Assembly (NCBI GenBank): GCA_050289385.1
Contig: JBNKFQ010000164.1
Span: 1-44,760 of the forward strand
Origin: JBNKFQ01 sp050289385
GTDB lineage: Bacteria; Pseudomonadota; Gammaproteobacteria; Pseudomonadales; Porticoccaceae
Direction: 5' to 3'
Length of the DNA stretch: 44,760 nucleotides
Shown in pieces: positions 17,272 to 25,943 of this stretch. Each line of letters starts with the position of its first letter. Position 1 is the stretch's first letter. The position numbers and the translations under genes were made by a program. The notes beneath the pieces are model-generated. The model saw nothing but the letters and a program-made list of their open reading frames with translations. It was not told the DNA's origin and made no database searches.

Positions 17272-18150
17272 TCAAGCGTTACCAGACCTGACAAGCAACC
17301 TAGCCAGCAAGCTTGAGGTATCCCAGCGATTACCACCCAACGCCTGTACCTCGGAGTAAAACTGATCGACCAGCGCAGCCACGGGCAAGTGTGCACCATT
17401 CTGCCGGGCCTCATTTAAAACAATTCCCAGGTCCTTGCGCATCCAGTCCACGGCAAAACCGAAATCATAGTCTCCCTGAAGCATCGTGGCGTAACGGTTT
17501 TCCATTTGCCATGATCCGGCTGCGCCCTGAGCCAATAACGGGAATACTTGCTCGCCGTCCAGGCCGGCCTGTTGAGCAAAGTGAATCGCTTCTGCCAAAC
17601 CCTGCACAACACCGGCAATACAAATCTGATTAACCATTTTAGTCAATTGCCCGCTACCGACCGGGCCGAGCAACACAGCAGCGCGTGCGTATGTTTCAAT
17701 TACTGGCTCTATACGCTCGAAGGCGCTTTCATCACCGCCGCACATCACCGTTAACACACCGTTTTCAGCACCTGCCTGGCCACCCGATATCGGCGCATCA
17801 ATAAAATCCAATCCCTGTCTGAGGGCTTCGCTGCCAAGTTCACGAGCGAGATCTGCTGACGCCGTTGTATGATCAACAAATATTGAACCCTGTGACATTG
17901 CCGAAAAAGCACCGGATTCGCCAACCGCAACCGCTCGCACATCGTCATCGTTACCAACGCAGGCAAAAACAATTTCAGCGTTGCGTGCTGCATCGCAGGG
18001 CGTCGGCGCTGCCTCGCCGCCAAACTCTTTTACCCAGTCACCAGCTCTGGAGGCGGTCCTGTTATAAACCACCACATTATGGCCTGCTTTTTGCAGATGA
18101 CCTGCCATGGGATAGCCCATTACACCTAATCCGAGAAAAGCAAGATTCAT
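17272..18150 (-). CDS. Beta-hydroxyacid dehydrogenase (3-hydroxyisobutyrate dehydrogenase family)
   Basis: NAD(P)-dependent cytoplasmic oxidoreductase of 292 residues. The N-terminal Rossmann motif is GLGVMGYPMAGHL, the substrate-binding block is DAPISGGQAGAENG (about residues 117-130), and the catalytic Lys lies in KMVNQICIAG. These define the family, which includes 3-hydroxyisobutyrate, tartronate semialdehyde and succinic semialdehyde reductases; the substrate cannot be chosen from sequence alone. It starts 15 nt downstream of the uppP stop codon on the same strand. Confidence 0.9.
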   Translation of the reverse strand: MNLAFLGLGVMGYPMAGHLQKAGHNVVVYNRTASRAGDWVKEFGGEAAPTPCDAARNAEIVFACVGNDDDVRAVAVGESGAFSAMSQGSIFVDHTTASADLARELGSEALRQGLDFIDAPISGGQAGAENGVLTVMCGGDESAFERIEPVIETYARAAVLLGPVGSGQLTKMVNQICIAGVVQGLAEAIHFAQQAGLDGEQVFPLLAQGAAGSWQMENRYATMLQGDYDFGFAVDWMRKDLGIVLNEARQNGAHLPVAALVDQFYSEVQALGGNRWDTSSLLARLLVRSGNA

Positions 18151-18165
18151 AAAATTTCTCCCAAC

Positions 18166-18963
18166 TCAAGAAAATATGATAGTCAGCAGCACTGCACCAA
18201 GCGCGAGACGATACCAGACAAAGGGCATCATTCCAATGCGTTCTATCCAGCGCAAGAACACCGCTATACAAGCATAAGCTGTAACACCTGAAACCATAAC
18301 TCCAGTAATAATCATCAACCAATCAGTCTGCTGTACCTGCGCCAGTTGCACCGCTTTATAACCACCGCTCAGAAAAATCACAGGTATCGACAACAAAAAA
18401 GAAAACCTTGCTGCTGTCACGCGATCAAACCCAAGCGCCAACGCCGCTGTCATGGTAATTCCAGAACGGGACGTGCCGGGAATCAAGGCCAGAACCTGGG
18501 CCAGACCAATCCAAAGTGCCGAGCGCCAGGTAAGCTTGTCGAGGCCATGACTTTCTTTGCCTCGCCGGTCAGCTATTCCCAGAAGCAACCCGAATATTAT
18601 CGTGGTTGCGGCAATCACGGCGACAGAACGCAAATGTTTTTCGATCACGGCGTCAAATAACAGGCCGCAAAGGCCAACCGGGATAGTGCCAAACACGATA
18701 TACCAGCAAAGACGGCTTTCAGCACTGTGTCGCTTTTTGAATGTACTACCCCAAAAAGCCCCTGCGAGCGCCATCAGGTCATGTCGAAAATAGATAATAA
18801 CTGCCACCAGCGACCCGACATGAACGGCGACATCAAAAGCCAGCCCCTGGTCAACCCATCCCAATAATTGGGACGGTAAAATCAAATGGGCAGAACTGGA
18901 TATCGGCAAAAACTCTGACAAACCCTGAATAATGGCCAGCACGACCATTTGAATAAAGTCCAA
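18166..18963 (-). CDS. uppP: Undecaprenyl-diphosphatase
   Basis: Inner-membrane phosphatase (265 residues) that recycles undecaprenyl diphosphate to the monophosphate carrier for peptidoglycan and other wall polymers. The first family motif reads QGLSEFLPISSSAH and the second PGTSRSGITM, with about eight hydrophobic helices. I prefer the TTG at 18963 (giving MDFIQMVVLAI) because GAGGAA stands 6 nt upstream; the ATG at 18993 would place ten extra polar residues before the first helix. It lies 39 nt after the tsaB stop codon. Confidence 0.95.
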   Translation of the reverse strand: MDFIQMVVLAIIQGLSEFLPISSSAHLILPSQLLGWVDQGLAFDVAVHVGSLVAVIIYFRHDLMALAGAFWGSTFKKRHSAESRLCWYIVFGTIPVGLCGLLFDAVIEKHLRSVAVIAATTIIFGLLLGIADRRGKESHGLDKLTWRSALWIGLAQVLALIPGTSRSGITMTAALALGFDRVTAARFSFLLSIPVIFLSGGYKAVQLAQVQQTDWLMIITGVMVSGVTAYACIAVFLRWIERIGMMPFVWYRLALGAVLLTIIFS

Positions 18964-19002
18964 TTCAAGTTCCTCGGCTAATACGAGCCACAAGACACAA
19001 AA

Positions 19003-19698
19003 TCACTCTTGTTTTCTCAATTTTTGATGTTTTTTCCAAGAAACCTTGTCTCTCAGGTATCTTAGTCTCGCCTGTTCAACAGGAACAGCTTTTCCCGACT
19101 GCAGCAAAGACTGGGCAACAACGGCAACATCGCGGGCTTCCGGCACAAGGCCTGAATCAGTCCTGACAGCCTTGACTGGAAACTGGTCTGCATATTGCCA
19201 CCCTTCTCCAACCCCTACATCAATCCCGGAACCTTGTAATTCCGCTGCCACTTTTTCAGGAGCGGTGAGTGCATCGGGCACGACTTCTTCCGCACCACCT
19301 GCTTTTGCCCGGTATACTCCCCAGTATATTTCCTCCATTCGAGCATCCAGAGCAGGCAAAAGTGTCTCGCCACCTCGCAAGTTAAACTTACGTACGGCAC
19401 CCTGTGCCATCACCTGCAGTGTAGATACCGGTATCACCGGTACATTGGCACCAAATGCAAGTCCTTGCACAACACCCATACCAATTCGCAAACCGGTAAA
19501 TGACCCGGGTCCAGCGCCATAAGCAATTGCATCGAGTTGCGACAACTCACAACCAGCTGCCGCCAACACCTGATCTACCATCGGCAACAGTAAACGCGTG
19601 TGGGACCTCGGCTCATCAGAAAACTCCTGCTCCACTGTGTCTTTAAAGGCAATTGCCACTGAGCAGGCATGAGTAGATGTATCAATGGCCAGTAACAT
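19003..19698 (-). CDS. tsaB: tRNA threonylcarbamoyladenosine complex protein TsaB
   Basis: ASKHA-fold protein (231 residues) needed with TsaD and TsaE for t6A37 modification of ANN-decoding tRNAs. It begins MLLAIDTSTHACSVA and has the conserved LDAIAYGAGPGSFTGLRIG block. The open frame extends upstream through the H1-like gene, but homology begins at ATG 19698. That start is 7 nt after GAGGGA, which lies inside the 3' arm of the terminator hairpin of the preceding gene. This is an unusual arrangement that could limit translation. Confidence 0.95.
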   Translation of the reverse strand: MLLAIDTSTHACSVAIAFKDTVEQEFSDEPRSHTRLLLPMVDQVLAAAGCELSQLDAIAYGAGPGSFTGLRIGMGVVQGLAFGANVPVIPVSTLQVMAQGAVRKFNLRGGETLLPALDARMEEIYWGVYRAKAGGAEEVVPDALTAPEKVAAELQGSGIDVGVGEGWQYADQFPVKAVRTDSGLVPEARDVAVVAQSLLQSGKAVPVEQARLRYLRDKVSWKKHQKLRKQE

Positions 19699-19729
19699 AA
19701 AAAAATCCCTCGACAGATGTCGAGGGATT
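19699..19729 (-). terminator. Intrinsic terminator of H1-like gene overlapping tsaB ribosome site
   Basis: Stem AATCCCTCGAC/GTCGAGGGATT with a 4-nt loop, followed on the minus strand by seven T residues that run straight into the tsaB ATG. It stands 39 nt past the H1-like stop codon. The GAGGGA in the downstream arm is the only good Shine-Dalgarno for tsaB. Confidence 0.9.
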
Positions 19730-19768
19730 TTACCGTTTTGGCGTGTTAAAAAGAACGCCGAAAAGCAA

Positions 19769-20470
19769 TTACTTCTTGGCGGCAGCCTTACGTGGACGAC
19801 CGCGCTTGGCTGGCGCTTTTTTGGCGGTTGCCGCCTTCGCTGGACGACCGCGTTTGGCCGGTGCTTTCTTGGGCTTGGCTTCAGCTTTTTTCGCAATGGT
19901 CTTCAGCTGGGCTGCTGCTTTTTTCTCCGCAGCTTTAACAGCGGTTGATGCCTTTTTAGCTGCTGCCTTCACTTTCCTGCTATCTGCAGTAGCGCGGCTC
20001 TTTTCCCACCGCTCCTTGAACTTCGCAGAGGCAGCCTTGAGATCCGCACTGGCTTTGGCTGCCAGTTTTTTCTCAAGTGCGGCAATTTTTGCAGCGGCCT
20101 TGGCTTCAGCTTCGGCAACTCGAGCTTTTGCTTTAGCAGTTTGGGCAGCTATTCTGGCGCTGGCCACTTTGGTGCGCAGACTTGCCAGTTTAGTGCTTGC
20201 TGTTCTTACTTCAGCGCGAGCTTTAACAAGAGCTGCTCGACGGGTCTTGGTAGGATTTTTGGAAATTTGAGCACTGAGAGTCTTGACTCTGGATCGTGCA
20301 GCGGTGAGTTTTTTGGAAACCGAAGCCACCTCTTTTTGAGTCGCAGCCAATGCTTTCTCAGCTGCTGTCGCCGGAGAGGCAGATTTAACAGGTTTCCGTG
20401 CGGTTTTCTTCCTCGCGGTAACCTTGCGAGTCGCCTTCTTCGCAGAAGATTTTTTTGCGGCTGGTGCCAT
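19769..20470 (-). CDS. Histone H1-like Lys/Ala-rich DNA-binding protein
   Basis: A 233-residue, very basic protein built mainly of Lys, Ala, Arg and Thr. The N-terminus carries KKSSAKKATRK-type repeats, the middle (about 45-165) is an Ala-rich heptad-like helix that may be coiled coil, and the C-terminus has two KRGRP motifs (KRGRPAKA and KRGRPRKA) like AT-hooks. It resembles HctB and AlgP (AlgR3) of Pseudomonas, which bind DNA and may compact or bend it. The start at ATG 20470 follows GAGGAG. Because such sequences are low-complexity, homology to a specific family member is uncertain. Confidence 0.85.
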   Translation of the reverse strand: MAPAAKKSSAKKATRKVTARKKTARKPVKSASPATAAEKALAATQKEVASVSKKLTAARSRVKTLSAQISKNPTKTRRAALVKARAEVRTASTKLASLRTKVASARIAAQTAKAKARVAEAEAKAAAKIAALEKKLAAKASADLKAASAKFKERWEKSRATADSRKVKAAAKKASTAVKAAEKKAAAQLKTIAKKAEAKPKKAPAKRGRPAKAATAKKAPAKRGRPRKAAAKK

Positions 20471-20684
20471 TTCTTTTCTCCTCAATTGTCAGCAAAAAAA
20501 ACAACCCAGTGACTGCATGTACGGTTTAACGAAAAAACCACCACCCGGGCTTGTGTAAATTCTAAGCAATAATTTATGTTTTTCCAGTCATTTACCAACT
20601 TTTTTTGCAAAAAATTATACTTTTTTAACGAAAATCGCCTTTTTTTGTCATTTTGTCGCCCAAAAAATCACTAATCAAAAAAAA
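20471..20684. other. AT-rich gap upstream of H1-like gene
   Basis: Rich in A and T runs, with no coding signal. It is the likely promoter region for the H1-like gene and also holds the end of the hemH transcript. I could not single out one convincing -35/-10 pair. Confidence 0.4.
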
Positions 20685-21677
20685 TTATGACGAAAACTCA
20701 TTTTCCACGAGCTGTTGCAATAATGAAATATGGTACTCATTTGCGTTAAGGCAGGGGATGTAATTGTACTTTTCGCCACCTTTTTCCTCAAAAAATTCAC
20801 GTGTTTCACGATCCAGCTCTTCAAGAGTTTCCAGACAGTCGGAAGCAAATGCCGGACTCATTACATCGACACTTTTTACTCCCGACGCCAGCCATTCCTC
20901 CAATTTGCTTTCAGTGTATGGTTTTACCCATTCTCTTGGGCCAAACCGGGACTGAAAACTGAAACCCCAACTATCCTCTTTCAGCTCCAGGCGCTCAGCA
21001 AGTGCTTCTGCAGTTGCCTTGCAATGCAAATAATACGGATCACCGGCGTCTGTATAAGATTGGGGAATACCGTGAAATGAGAGCAACAGGCGCTCATGGC
21101 GACCATTTTTTTGCCAATATTCAGTAACACTTTGCGCCAGTGCTTCTATATAAGCCACGTGGTGATAGTAGTGCTTGACAACCCTGATATCCGGCACATC
21201 GCGGGAACTGCGGTAAATATCAGCGATCTGATCGTATATTGCTCCGGTTGTAGAGCCTGAATATTGTGGATAAAGGGGCAATACCAACAGTTTCTCGTAA
21301 CCCTCTGCGCACAATTCTTTTACAACCTGTCGCAAACCCGGGCGTCCATACGTCATCGCATAAACTACTTGAGGTGCCGATTCAGCATTTGCCGCCGCCA
21401 ATTTTGTTTGTAATGCAATAACCTGCTGCTCCGTAAAATAACGAATCGGCGAACCGTTTTCCGACCAAATGGACTGATAGAGTTTCGCCACTCGACGAGC
21501 ACGCAACGGCGCAATCACAAACCTGAGCAGAGGTCGCCAGTACCACCCCGGCGCTTCGACTACTCTCGGATCGGACAAAAATTCTGTCAGAAAACACCGC
21601 ACTGATTTTGCATCGGCATGTTCCGGTGTGCCCAGATTGACGAGTATGACCGCTTGCCTGTTTTTACCAGGTCCCAT
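20685..21677 (-). CDS. hemH: Ferrochelatase
   Basis: Inserts Fe2+ into protoporphyrin IX, the last step of haem synthesis. The 330-residue protein shows VILVNLGTPE near the start, the active-site His in LLSFHGIPQSY, QSRFGPREWVKPYTE, and the conserved SPAFASDCLETLEE near the end. Length matches the bacterial membrane-associated enzyme. It lies alone on the minus strand between adk and the H1-like gene. No clear terminator follows it, so the H1-like gene could be partly co-transcribed. Confidence 0.96.
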   Translation of the reverse strand: MGPGKNRQAVILVNLGTPEHADAKSVRCFLTEFLSDPRVVEAPGWYWRPLLRFVIAPLRARRVAKLYQSIWSENGSPIRYFTEQQVIALQTKLAAANAESAPQVVYAMTYGRPGLRQVVKELCAEGYEKLLVLPLYPQYSGSTTGAIYDQIADIYRSSRDVPDIRVVKHYYHHVAYIEALAQSVTEYWQKNGRHERLLLSFHGIPQSYTDAGDPYYLHCKATAEALAERLELKEDSWGFSFQSRFGPREWVKPYTESKLEEWLASGVKSVDVMSPAFASDCLETLEELDRETREFFEEKGGEKYNYIPCLNANEYHISLLQQLVENEFSS

Positions 21678-21699
21678 AATTTTATTCTCCTTGTTTCCA

Positions 21700-21860
21700 G
21701 GCCAAAGATATCTGATACGAATGGCATAGTTAAGACAAAATATTCACCCACCGCAGTTCACACACGTTGCAGGTTGGTATTCGCCTGACGCGCCCCAACC
21801 TGCGCGGATTACCATTTATTTGTCCCAAGTACGCGCCATTCGTATTTGATAAAGATAGCC
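21700..21860. repeat. MITE-like inverted-repeat element between adk and hemH
   Basis: The arms GATACGAATGGC (21714-21725) and GCCATTCGTAT (21835-21845) form an outer pair, imperfectly extended to about 26 bp (19 matches by eye). Inside is a second pair, GCAGGTTGG with CCAACCTGC. No gene fits here and no target-site duplication is obvious. It could be a miniature mobile element or a folded leader RNA for hemH. Confidence 0.5.
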
Positions 21861-21882
21861 CACATAAATTTCTGGCGTAAAA

Positions 21883-21904
21883 AAGGCCTCGTCGGTGAGG
21901 CCTT
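21883..21904 (-). terminator. Intrinsic terminator of adk
   Basis: AAGGCCTC/GAGGCCTT stem of 8 bp with a 6-nt loop and a six-T tail on the minus strand, 27 nt past the adk stop codon. Confidence 0.9.
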
Positions 21905-21930
21905 GTTTATATGAATTAACTGTATGACCG

Positions 21931-22584
21931 TTAACTCAATGCATCAGTCAAGCGCTTTTGCACTGCTGGCAATGAGCCTACACCGGATATGCATTTATAA
22001 ACTGGTGATGCGCCCGGGTTATCTGCTGCAAGTTTTTGATAATAATCTACCAGTGGTCGCGTATGCTCGTGATAGACCTGCAAACGATTGCGAACCGTTT
22101 CTTCCAGGTCATCCTCACGCTGCACCAGCGGTTCTCCGGTTTCATCATCCAGCCCCTCCTGCCGTGGGGGGTTATTGTCAATATGATAAACACGTCCCGA
22201 TGCCTCGTGCACACGCCTGCCACTCAAGCGCGAAACAATTTCATCATCATCAACGTGAATTTCAACCACGAAATCAATATCGATTCCGGCATCAACCAAG
22301 GCCTCTGCCTGGGGAATCGTTCTCGGAAAACCATCAAATAGAAAGCCATTAGCGCAATCGCCGCGGCTAATGCGCTCTTTTACCAGAGCAATGATCAAAT
22401 CGTCAGATACCAGGCCGCCGGAAGCCATTATATCCTTGACCTTAAGCCCAAGCTCGGTCCCGGCCTTAATCGCCGCACGCAACATATCACCGGTGGAAAT
22501 TTGAGGAATATCGTATGTTTTGGTGATAAATCCGGCCTGTGTCCCTTTTCCGGCACCGGGTGGCCCAAGCAAAATTATGCGCAT
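21931..22584 (-). CDS. adk: Adenylate kinase
   Basis: Converts ATP and AMP to two ADP, balancing adenylate energy charge. The P-loop GPPGAGKGTQ is at residues 7-16, the NMP-binding region carries ISTGDMLRAA, and the DGFPRT block is intact. The LID domain (GRRVHEASGRVYH) lacks zinc cysteines, as in other gammaproteobacteria. Length of 217 residues is typical of the long form. It ends in a clear intrinsic terminator. Confidence 0.97.
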   Translation of the reverse strand: MRIILLGPPGAGKGTQAGFITKTYDIPQISTGDMLRAAIKAGTELGLKVKDIMASGGLVSDDLIIALVKERISRGDCANGFLFDGFPRTIPQAEALVDAGIDIDFVVEIHVDDDEIVSRLSGRRVHEASGRVYHIDNNPPRQEGLDDETGEPLVQREDDLEETVRNRLQVYHEHTRPLVDYYQKLAADNPGASPVYKCISGVGSLPAVQKRLTDALS

Positions 22585-22779
22585 CTGATTTCCTCTTTAT
22601 CATACGGTATCTGCTGCACCTGCGACTGACTTGCTTTCTGTGCTGGCGGCAGAAAACCGCGGATCTTACCCGTATTGCCGGTTGGCCTCAAGTAAGAGGC
22701 TCCATAGGGCACCCATGGTCAATATCCAAAGTCAACGCCCATTGTCGAAAATTCGTTAACCATCGCAGCACATTTCAAC

Positions 22780-23616
22780 CTACGAAAGCTCTGATTTTGA
22801 TGCCTCCCAGAGGGCATCCATTTCCTCAAGGCTCATTGACTCCACCGTTTGCCCCTCTTTGACAGCACACTTCTCGATATACTGAAAACGACGTTCAAAC
22901 TTGCGGGTCGCACGACGTAAAGCCCCTTCGCTTTCCACACCAAGATGACGGCTGAGATTCACACAAGTAAAAAACAGATCACCAACTTCCTCTTCGACCT
23001 TGTCCTGGTCACCGGCAGAGAGCGCGGCAGCAACTTCATTGGCCTCCTCGCACACTTTTGTTAACACTCCGTCAATATCGGGCCAGTCAAAACCAACACC
23101 TGCCGCTCTTTTCTGCATTTTTTGAGCACGCATCAGGGCTGGTAAACAGGAAGGAATATCATCCAGTACACTATGCCTGCCCTTGCTGCTTCGCTCGGTC
23201 TTTTTGAGCTTTTCCCAGGTTTGTTTTATGCCGGCTTCGTCGGGATTGCTCGCAGAATCGCGCATGCTGTCAAGAGTACCCTCCGGGAACACATGTGGAT
23301 GACGGAATACCAGCTTTTCCACCAGCGAGGAAACAACTTGTGAAAAATCAAAATAACCCCCTTCTCGCCCCAATTGGCTGTAGAAGACTACTTGAAAAAG
23401 CAAATCTCCCAACTCCTCCCTGAGATCGCGATAATCTCCCCGTTCAATGGTATCAATGACCTCGTAAACCTCTTCCAGAGTAAACGGCACGATGGTTTCA
23501 AATGTCTGCCTGAGATCCCACGGACAGCCTGTCTCCGGATCTCGCAGACGCTCCATCAAATAGAGCATATCGGCAACTGTGTATTCAGGCGCAGAAGGTT
23601 TGGGCAAATCAGACAT
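22780..23616 (-). CDS. mazG: Nucleoside triphosphate pyrophosphohydrolase MazG
   Basis: Hydrolyses NTPs to NMP and PPi; in E. coli it lowers ppGpp effects and cleans up abnormal nucleotides. Two MazG domains are visible: the first with GCPWDLRQTF and LEEVYEV, the second with EEANEVAAAL and EEEVGDLFFTCVN, both carrying the acidic metal-binding residues. The start overlaps the relA stop as TGATG (ATG 23616), so the two genes are probably translationally coupled; a TTG at 23619 is an alternative. Length is 278 residues. Confidence 0.96.
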   Translation of the reverse strand: MSDLPKPSAPEYTVADMLYLMERLRDPETGCPWDLRQTFETIVPFTLEEVYEVIDTIERGDYRDLREELGDLLFQVVFYSQLGREGGYFDFSQVVSSLVEKLVFRHPHVFPEGTLDSMRDSASNPDEAGIKQTWEKLKKTERSSKGRHSVLDDIPSCLPALMRAQKMQKRAAGVGFDWPDIDGVLTKVCEEANEVAAALSAGDQDKVEEEVGDLFFTCVNLSRHLGVESEGALRRATRKFERRFQYIEKCAVKEGQTVESMSLEEMDALWEASKSELS

Positions 23617-25868
23617 CAATCACTCATCCGTTCAATATCAATCAAATTGGTGACCTGCCGCAATCGTCCCATGACATTGCTGAGTTCTTCGATGCCCATA
23701 ACTTCCAGTTTCATCAACATCATGCAGGCATTGTCATTATTGTATTCATCCTGGCGAATAGTCATTTCGACAATATTGACACCAAGGTTATCGAGCACCG
23801 CGGATATATCTCGTATCAAGCCTGGCCGATCATACGCCAGGAGCTTGATCTTAACGGGATACACTCGCTTGGGAGCCCCACCCCAGCTCACCTGAATTAC
23901 TCTTTCCGGCTCTTCGTTTTGCATACGCAACAAATTGCCACAATCCTGGCGATGGATAGACACTCCACGCCCATGCGTAATGTAGCCACTAATACTGTCA
24001 CCGGGAACAGGATTGCAGCAGTGAGCAATTTGCGACATCAGGTTGCCAACACCATAAATATAGACGTCGGATTTTTCATAGCGACTGGCTGTTTGCGCCC
24101 GCTTCGCCACTTTGAACCCGGGTTCGCGCCTGGAATCGATTTGTGACTGTGCAGCTTTGAGGAATTGTGGAACGGTGACATCGCCAGCACCAATAGCGGC
24201 ATATAATCCGTCTTCCCCCCGCTTGTTAAATTTTTCAGCAATAACTTCCAGATCCAGTTCCCTGACACCAAGCTGACGCAATTCACGAGTAACTATTGTG
24301 CGCCCCGCCACAATATTTTTTTCGCGATCCTGTTTGCGAAACCATTGCTGAACTTTTGCGCGGGCACGACTGGTATGGAGATAACCAAGTGACGACAACA
24401 ACCAGTCACGACTGGGCGCTTCTGTTTTTCCCGTAATAATTTCAACCTGGTCGGAGGTATGAAGAACCGTGCCCAGAGGGGCAATGCGACCATTTATTTT
24501 TGCCCCTCGACAACGATGACCGATCTGGGTATGAACCCGATAGGCAAAATCAAGCGGTGTTGAGCCCTGCGGCAAATCAACAACATGACCTTCTGGTGTA
24601 AACACATAAATGCGATCTGGAGAATTATCCCGATTGAGCAACTCCTGTACATGTTGTTCACCTTCAATCTCTTCGTGCCACTCCAGCACCTGCCGCAGCC
24701 ACAGGATTTTCTCTTCGTAGCTGTCGGCAGACAATTTTGCATCACTACCCTTGTAACGCCAGTGTGAACAAACACCAAGCTCAGCCTCTTCATCCATTTG
24801 ATAAGTGCGTATTTGCACCTCAAGTACCTTGTTGCGAGGCCCTATTACCGCGGTATGCAAGGATCGATATCCGTTTTCTTTTGGAGCCGCAATATAATCA
24901 TCAAATTCATTGGGGATATGACGCCAAAGTGTGTGAATAATCCCCAACACTGCATAACATTCTGCCACTTCAGGTACCAGAATACGCACAGCTCTTATAT
25001 CGTAAACTTGAGAAAAGCCGATATTCTTGCGCTGCATTTTGCGCCAGATACTGTAGATATGTTTGGCGCGACCGTAAATTTCACCTTTAATGTCAGCCTT
25101 TTTGAGTTCAGCGTTGAGAATCTGCAAAACTTCGTCGATAAAGTTTTGGCGATCAATGCGCTTCTCATCCAGCAATTTTGCAATACGCTTGTATTCTTGC
25201 GGCTCCAGATATCGGAAGGCCAGATCTTCCAGCTCCCATTTCAGCTGCCCTATACCGAGCCGGTGCGCCAACGGTGCGTAAACATCAAAAACTTCCCGGG
25301 CCACTCTAATACGTTTTGGCTGCGGTGCATCCTTGACCGCACGAATAGCGCAAGTTCGTTCGGCAATCTTGATTAACGCGACCCGTACATCGTCAATAAC
25401 GGAAACCAGCATTTCGCGCACTTTTGCAGCCTGCTGACCCACGCCATGACCAAAGACTCCCTGCTCCGAATCATTGCGCAACGTGCTGATTACCGCCATC
25501 TGCTGGACGCTATCGATCAATGATGCAATCGATTTACCAAACTTTGCCCGTACGTCCTGCAATGTCACCTTGCGCTCACGAACAGCGCGATACAGCACAG
25601 CAGCAATCAGGCCAGAAGCATCCATATGAAGTTCGGCCAGAATATCTGCCATTTCAAGACCGGTACGCAAACTGCTTGTGCCCGGCGCCCAGATATTATC
25701 TTCTGCGATAGCCTGTTCTTCCATCTGGCGACTGAACTCACAGGCTTGCAACAACACCTGGCGATCTTTTTCTGAAAGATCTACTTTGCCAGAAAGACTG
25801 TCTATCCACGCGGAAAGATCAATATCTCCAACATCGGCCAACGAATGAAGTGCTCTTACTTTTACCAT
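23616..25868 (-). CDS. relA: GTP pyrophosphokinase (ppGpp synthetase I)
   Basis: Ribosome-associated stringent-response enzyme (750 residues) making (p)ppGpp on amino-acid starvation. Order of domains: degenerate hydrolase region (about 50-200, lacking the His-Asp pair expected of SpoT), synthetase (about 240-360, with GYRSLHTAV and VLEVQIRT), TGS (about 405-470, RIYVFTPEGHVVDLPQGST), helical and zinc-finger region with HCCNPVPGD, and C-terminal ACT domain. The missing HD motif supports RelA rather than a bifunctional Rel/SpoT. It is coupled to mazG, as in other gammaproteobacteria; rlmD is not next to it here. Confidence 0.96.
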   Translation of the reverse strand: MVKVRALHSLADVGDIDLSAWIDSLSGKVDLSEKDRQVLLQACEFSRQMEEQAIAEDNIWAPGTSSLRTGLEMADILAELHMDASGLIAAVLYRAVRERKVTLQDVRAKFGKSIASLIDSVQQMAVISTLRNDSEQGVFGHGVGQQAAKVREMLVSVIDDVRVALIKIAERTCAIRAVKDAPQPKRIRVAREVFDVYAPLAHRLGIGQLKWELEDLAFRYLEPQEYKRIAKLLDEKRIDRQNFIDEVLQILNAELKKADIKGEIYGRAKHIYSIWRKMQRKNIGFSQVYDIRAVRILVPEVAECYAVLGIIHTLWRHIPNEFDDYIAAPKENGYRSLHTAVIGPRNKVLEVQIRTYQMDEEAELGVCSHWRYKGSDAKLSADSYEEKILWLRQVLEWHEEIEGEQHVQELLNRDNSPDRIYVFTPEGHVVDLPQGSTPLDFAYRVHTQIGHRCRGAKINGRIAPLGTVLHTSDQVEIITGKTEAPSRDWLLSSLGYLHTSRARAKVQQWFRKQDREKNIVAGRTIVTRELRQLGVRELDLEVIAEKFNKRGEDGLYAAIGAGDVTVPQFLKAAQSQIDSRREPGFKVAKRAQTASRYEKSDVYIYGVGNLMSQIAHCCNPVPGDSISGYITHGRGVSIHRQDCGNLLRMQNEEPERVIQVSWGGAPKRVYPVKIKLLAYDRPGLIRDISAVLDNLGVNIVEMTIRQDEYNNDNACMMLMKLEVMGIEELSNVMGRLRQVTNLIDIERMSD

Positions 25869-25943
25869 GAACAGGTTCTACGGTTTGTTCTGTTGCCCCG
25901 GATTGGTCAAAACCCGGGTTGTCTGACAACTACAGGCTCTGGA

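Noticed and set aside
19698..19896. N-terminal extension of TsaB
   Set aside because: The extra codons come from reading through the H1-like gene in another frame; homology starts at MLLAIDTST.
19743..20270. 175-residue Ala/Leu-rich open frame on the plus strand
   Set aside because: It lies opposite the H1-like gene and mirrors its low-complexity codons; the minus-strand product is the recognisable one.
21678..21930. Possible tRNA gene next to adk
   Set aside because: The paired arms do not form a cloverleaf and no T-loop or anticodon stem is visible.
24798..25376. 192-residue open frame opposite relA
   Set aside because: It falls entirely within relA, whose domains are intact, and resembles no known family.
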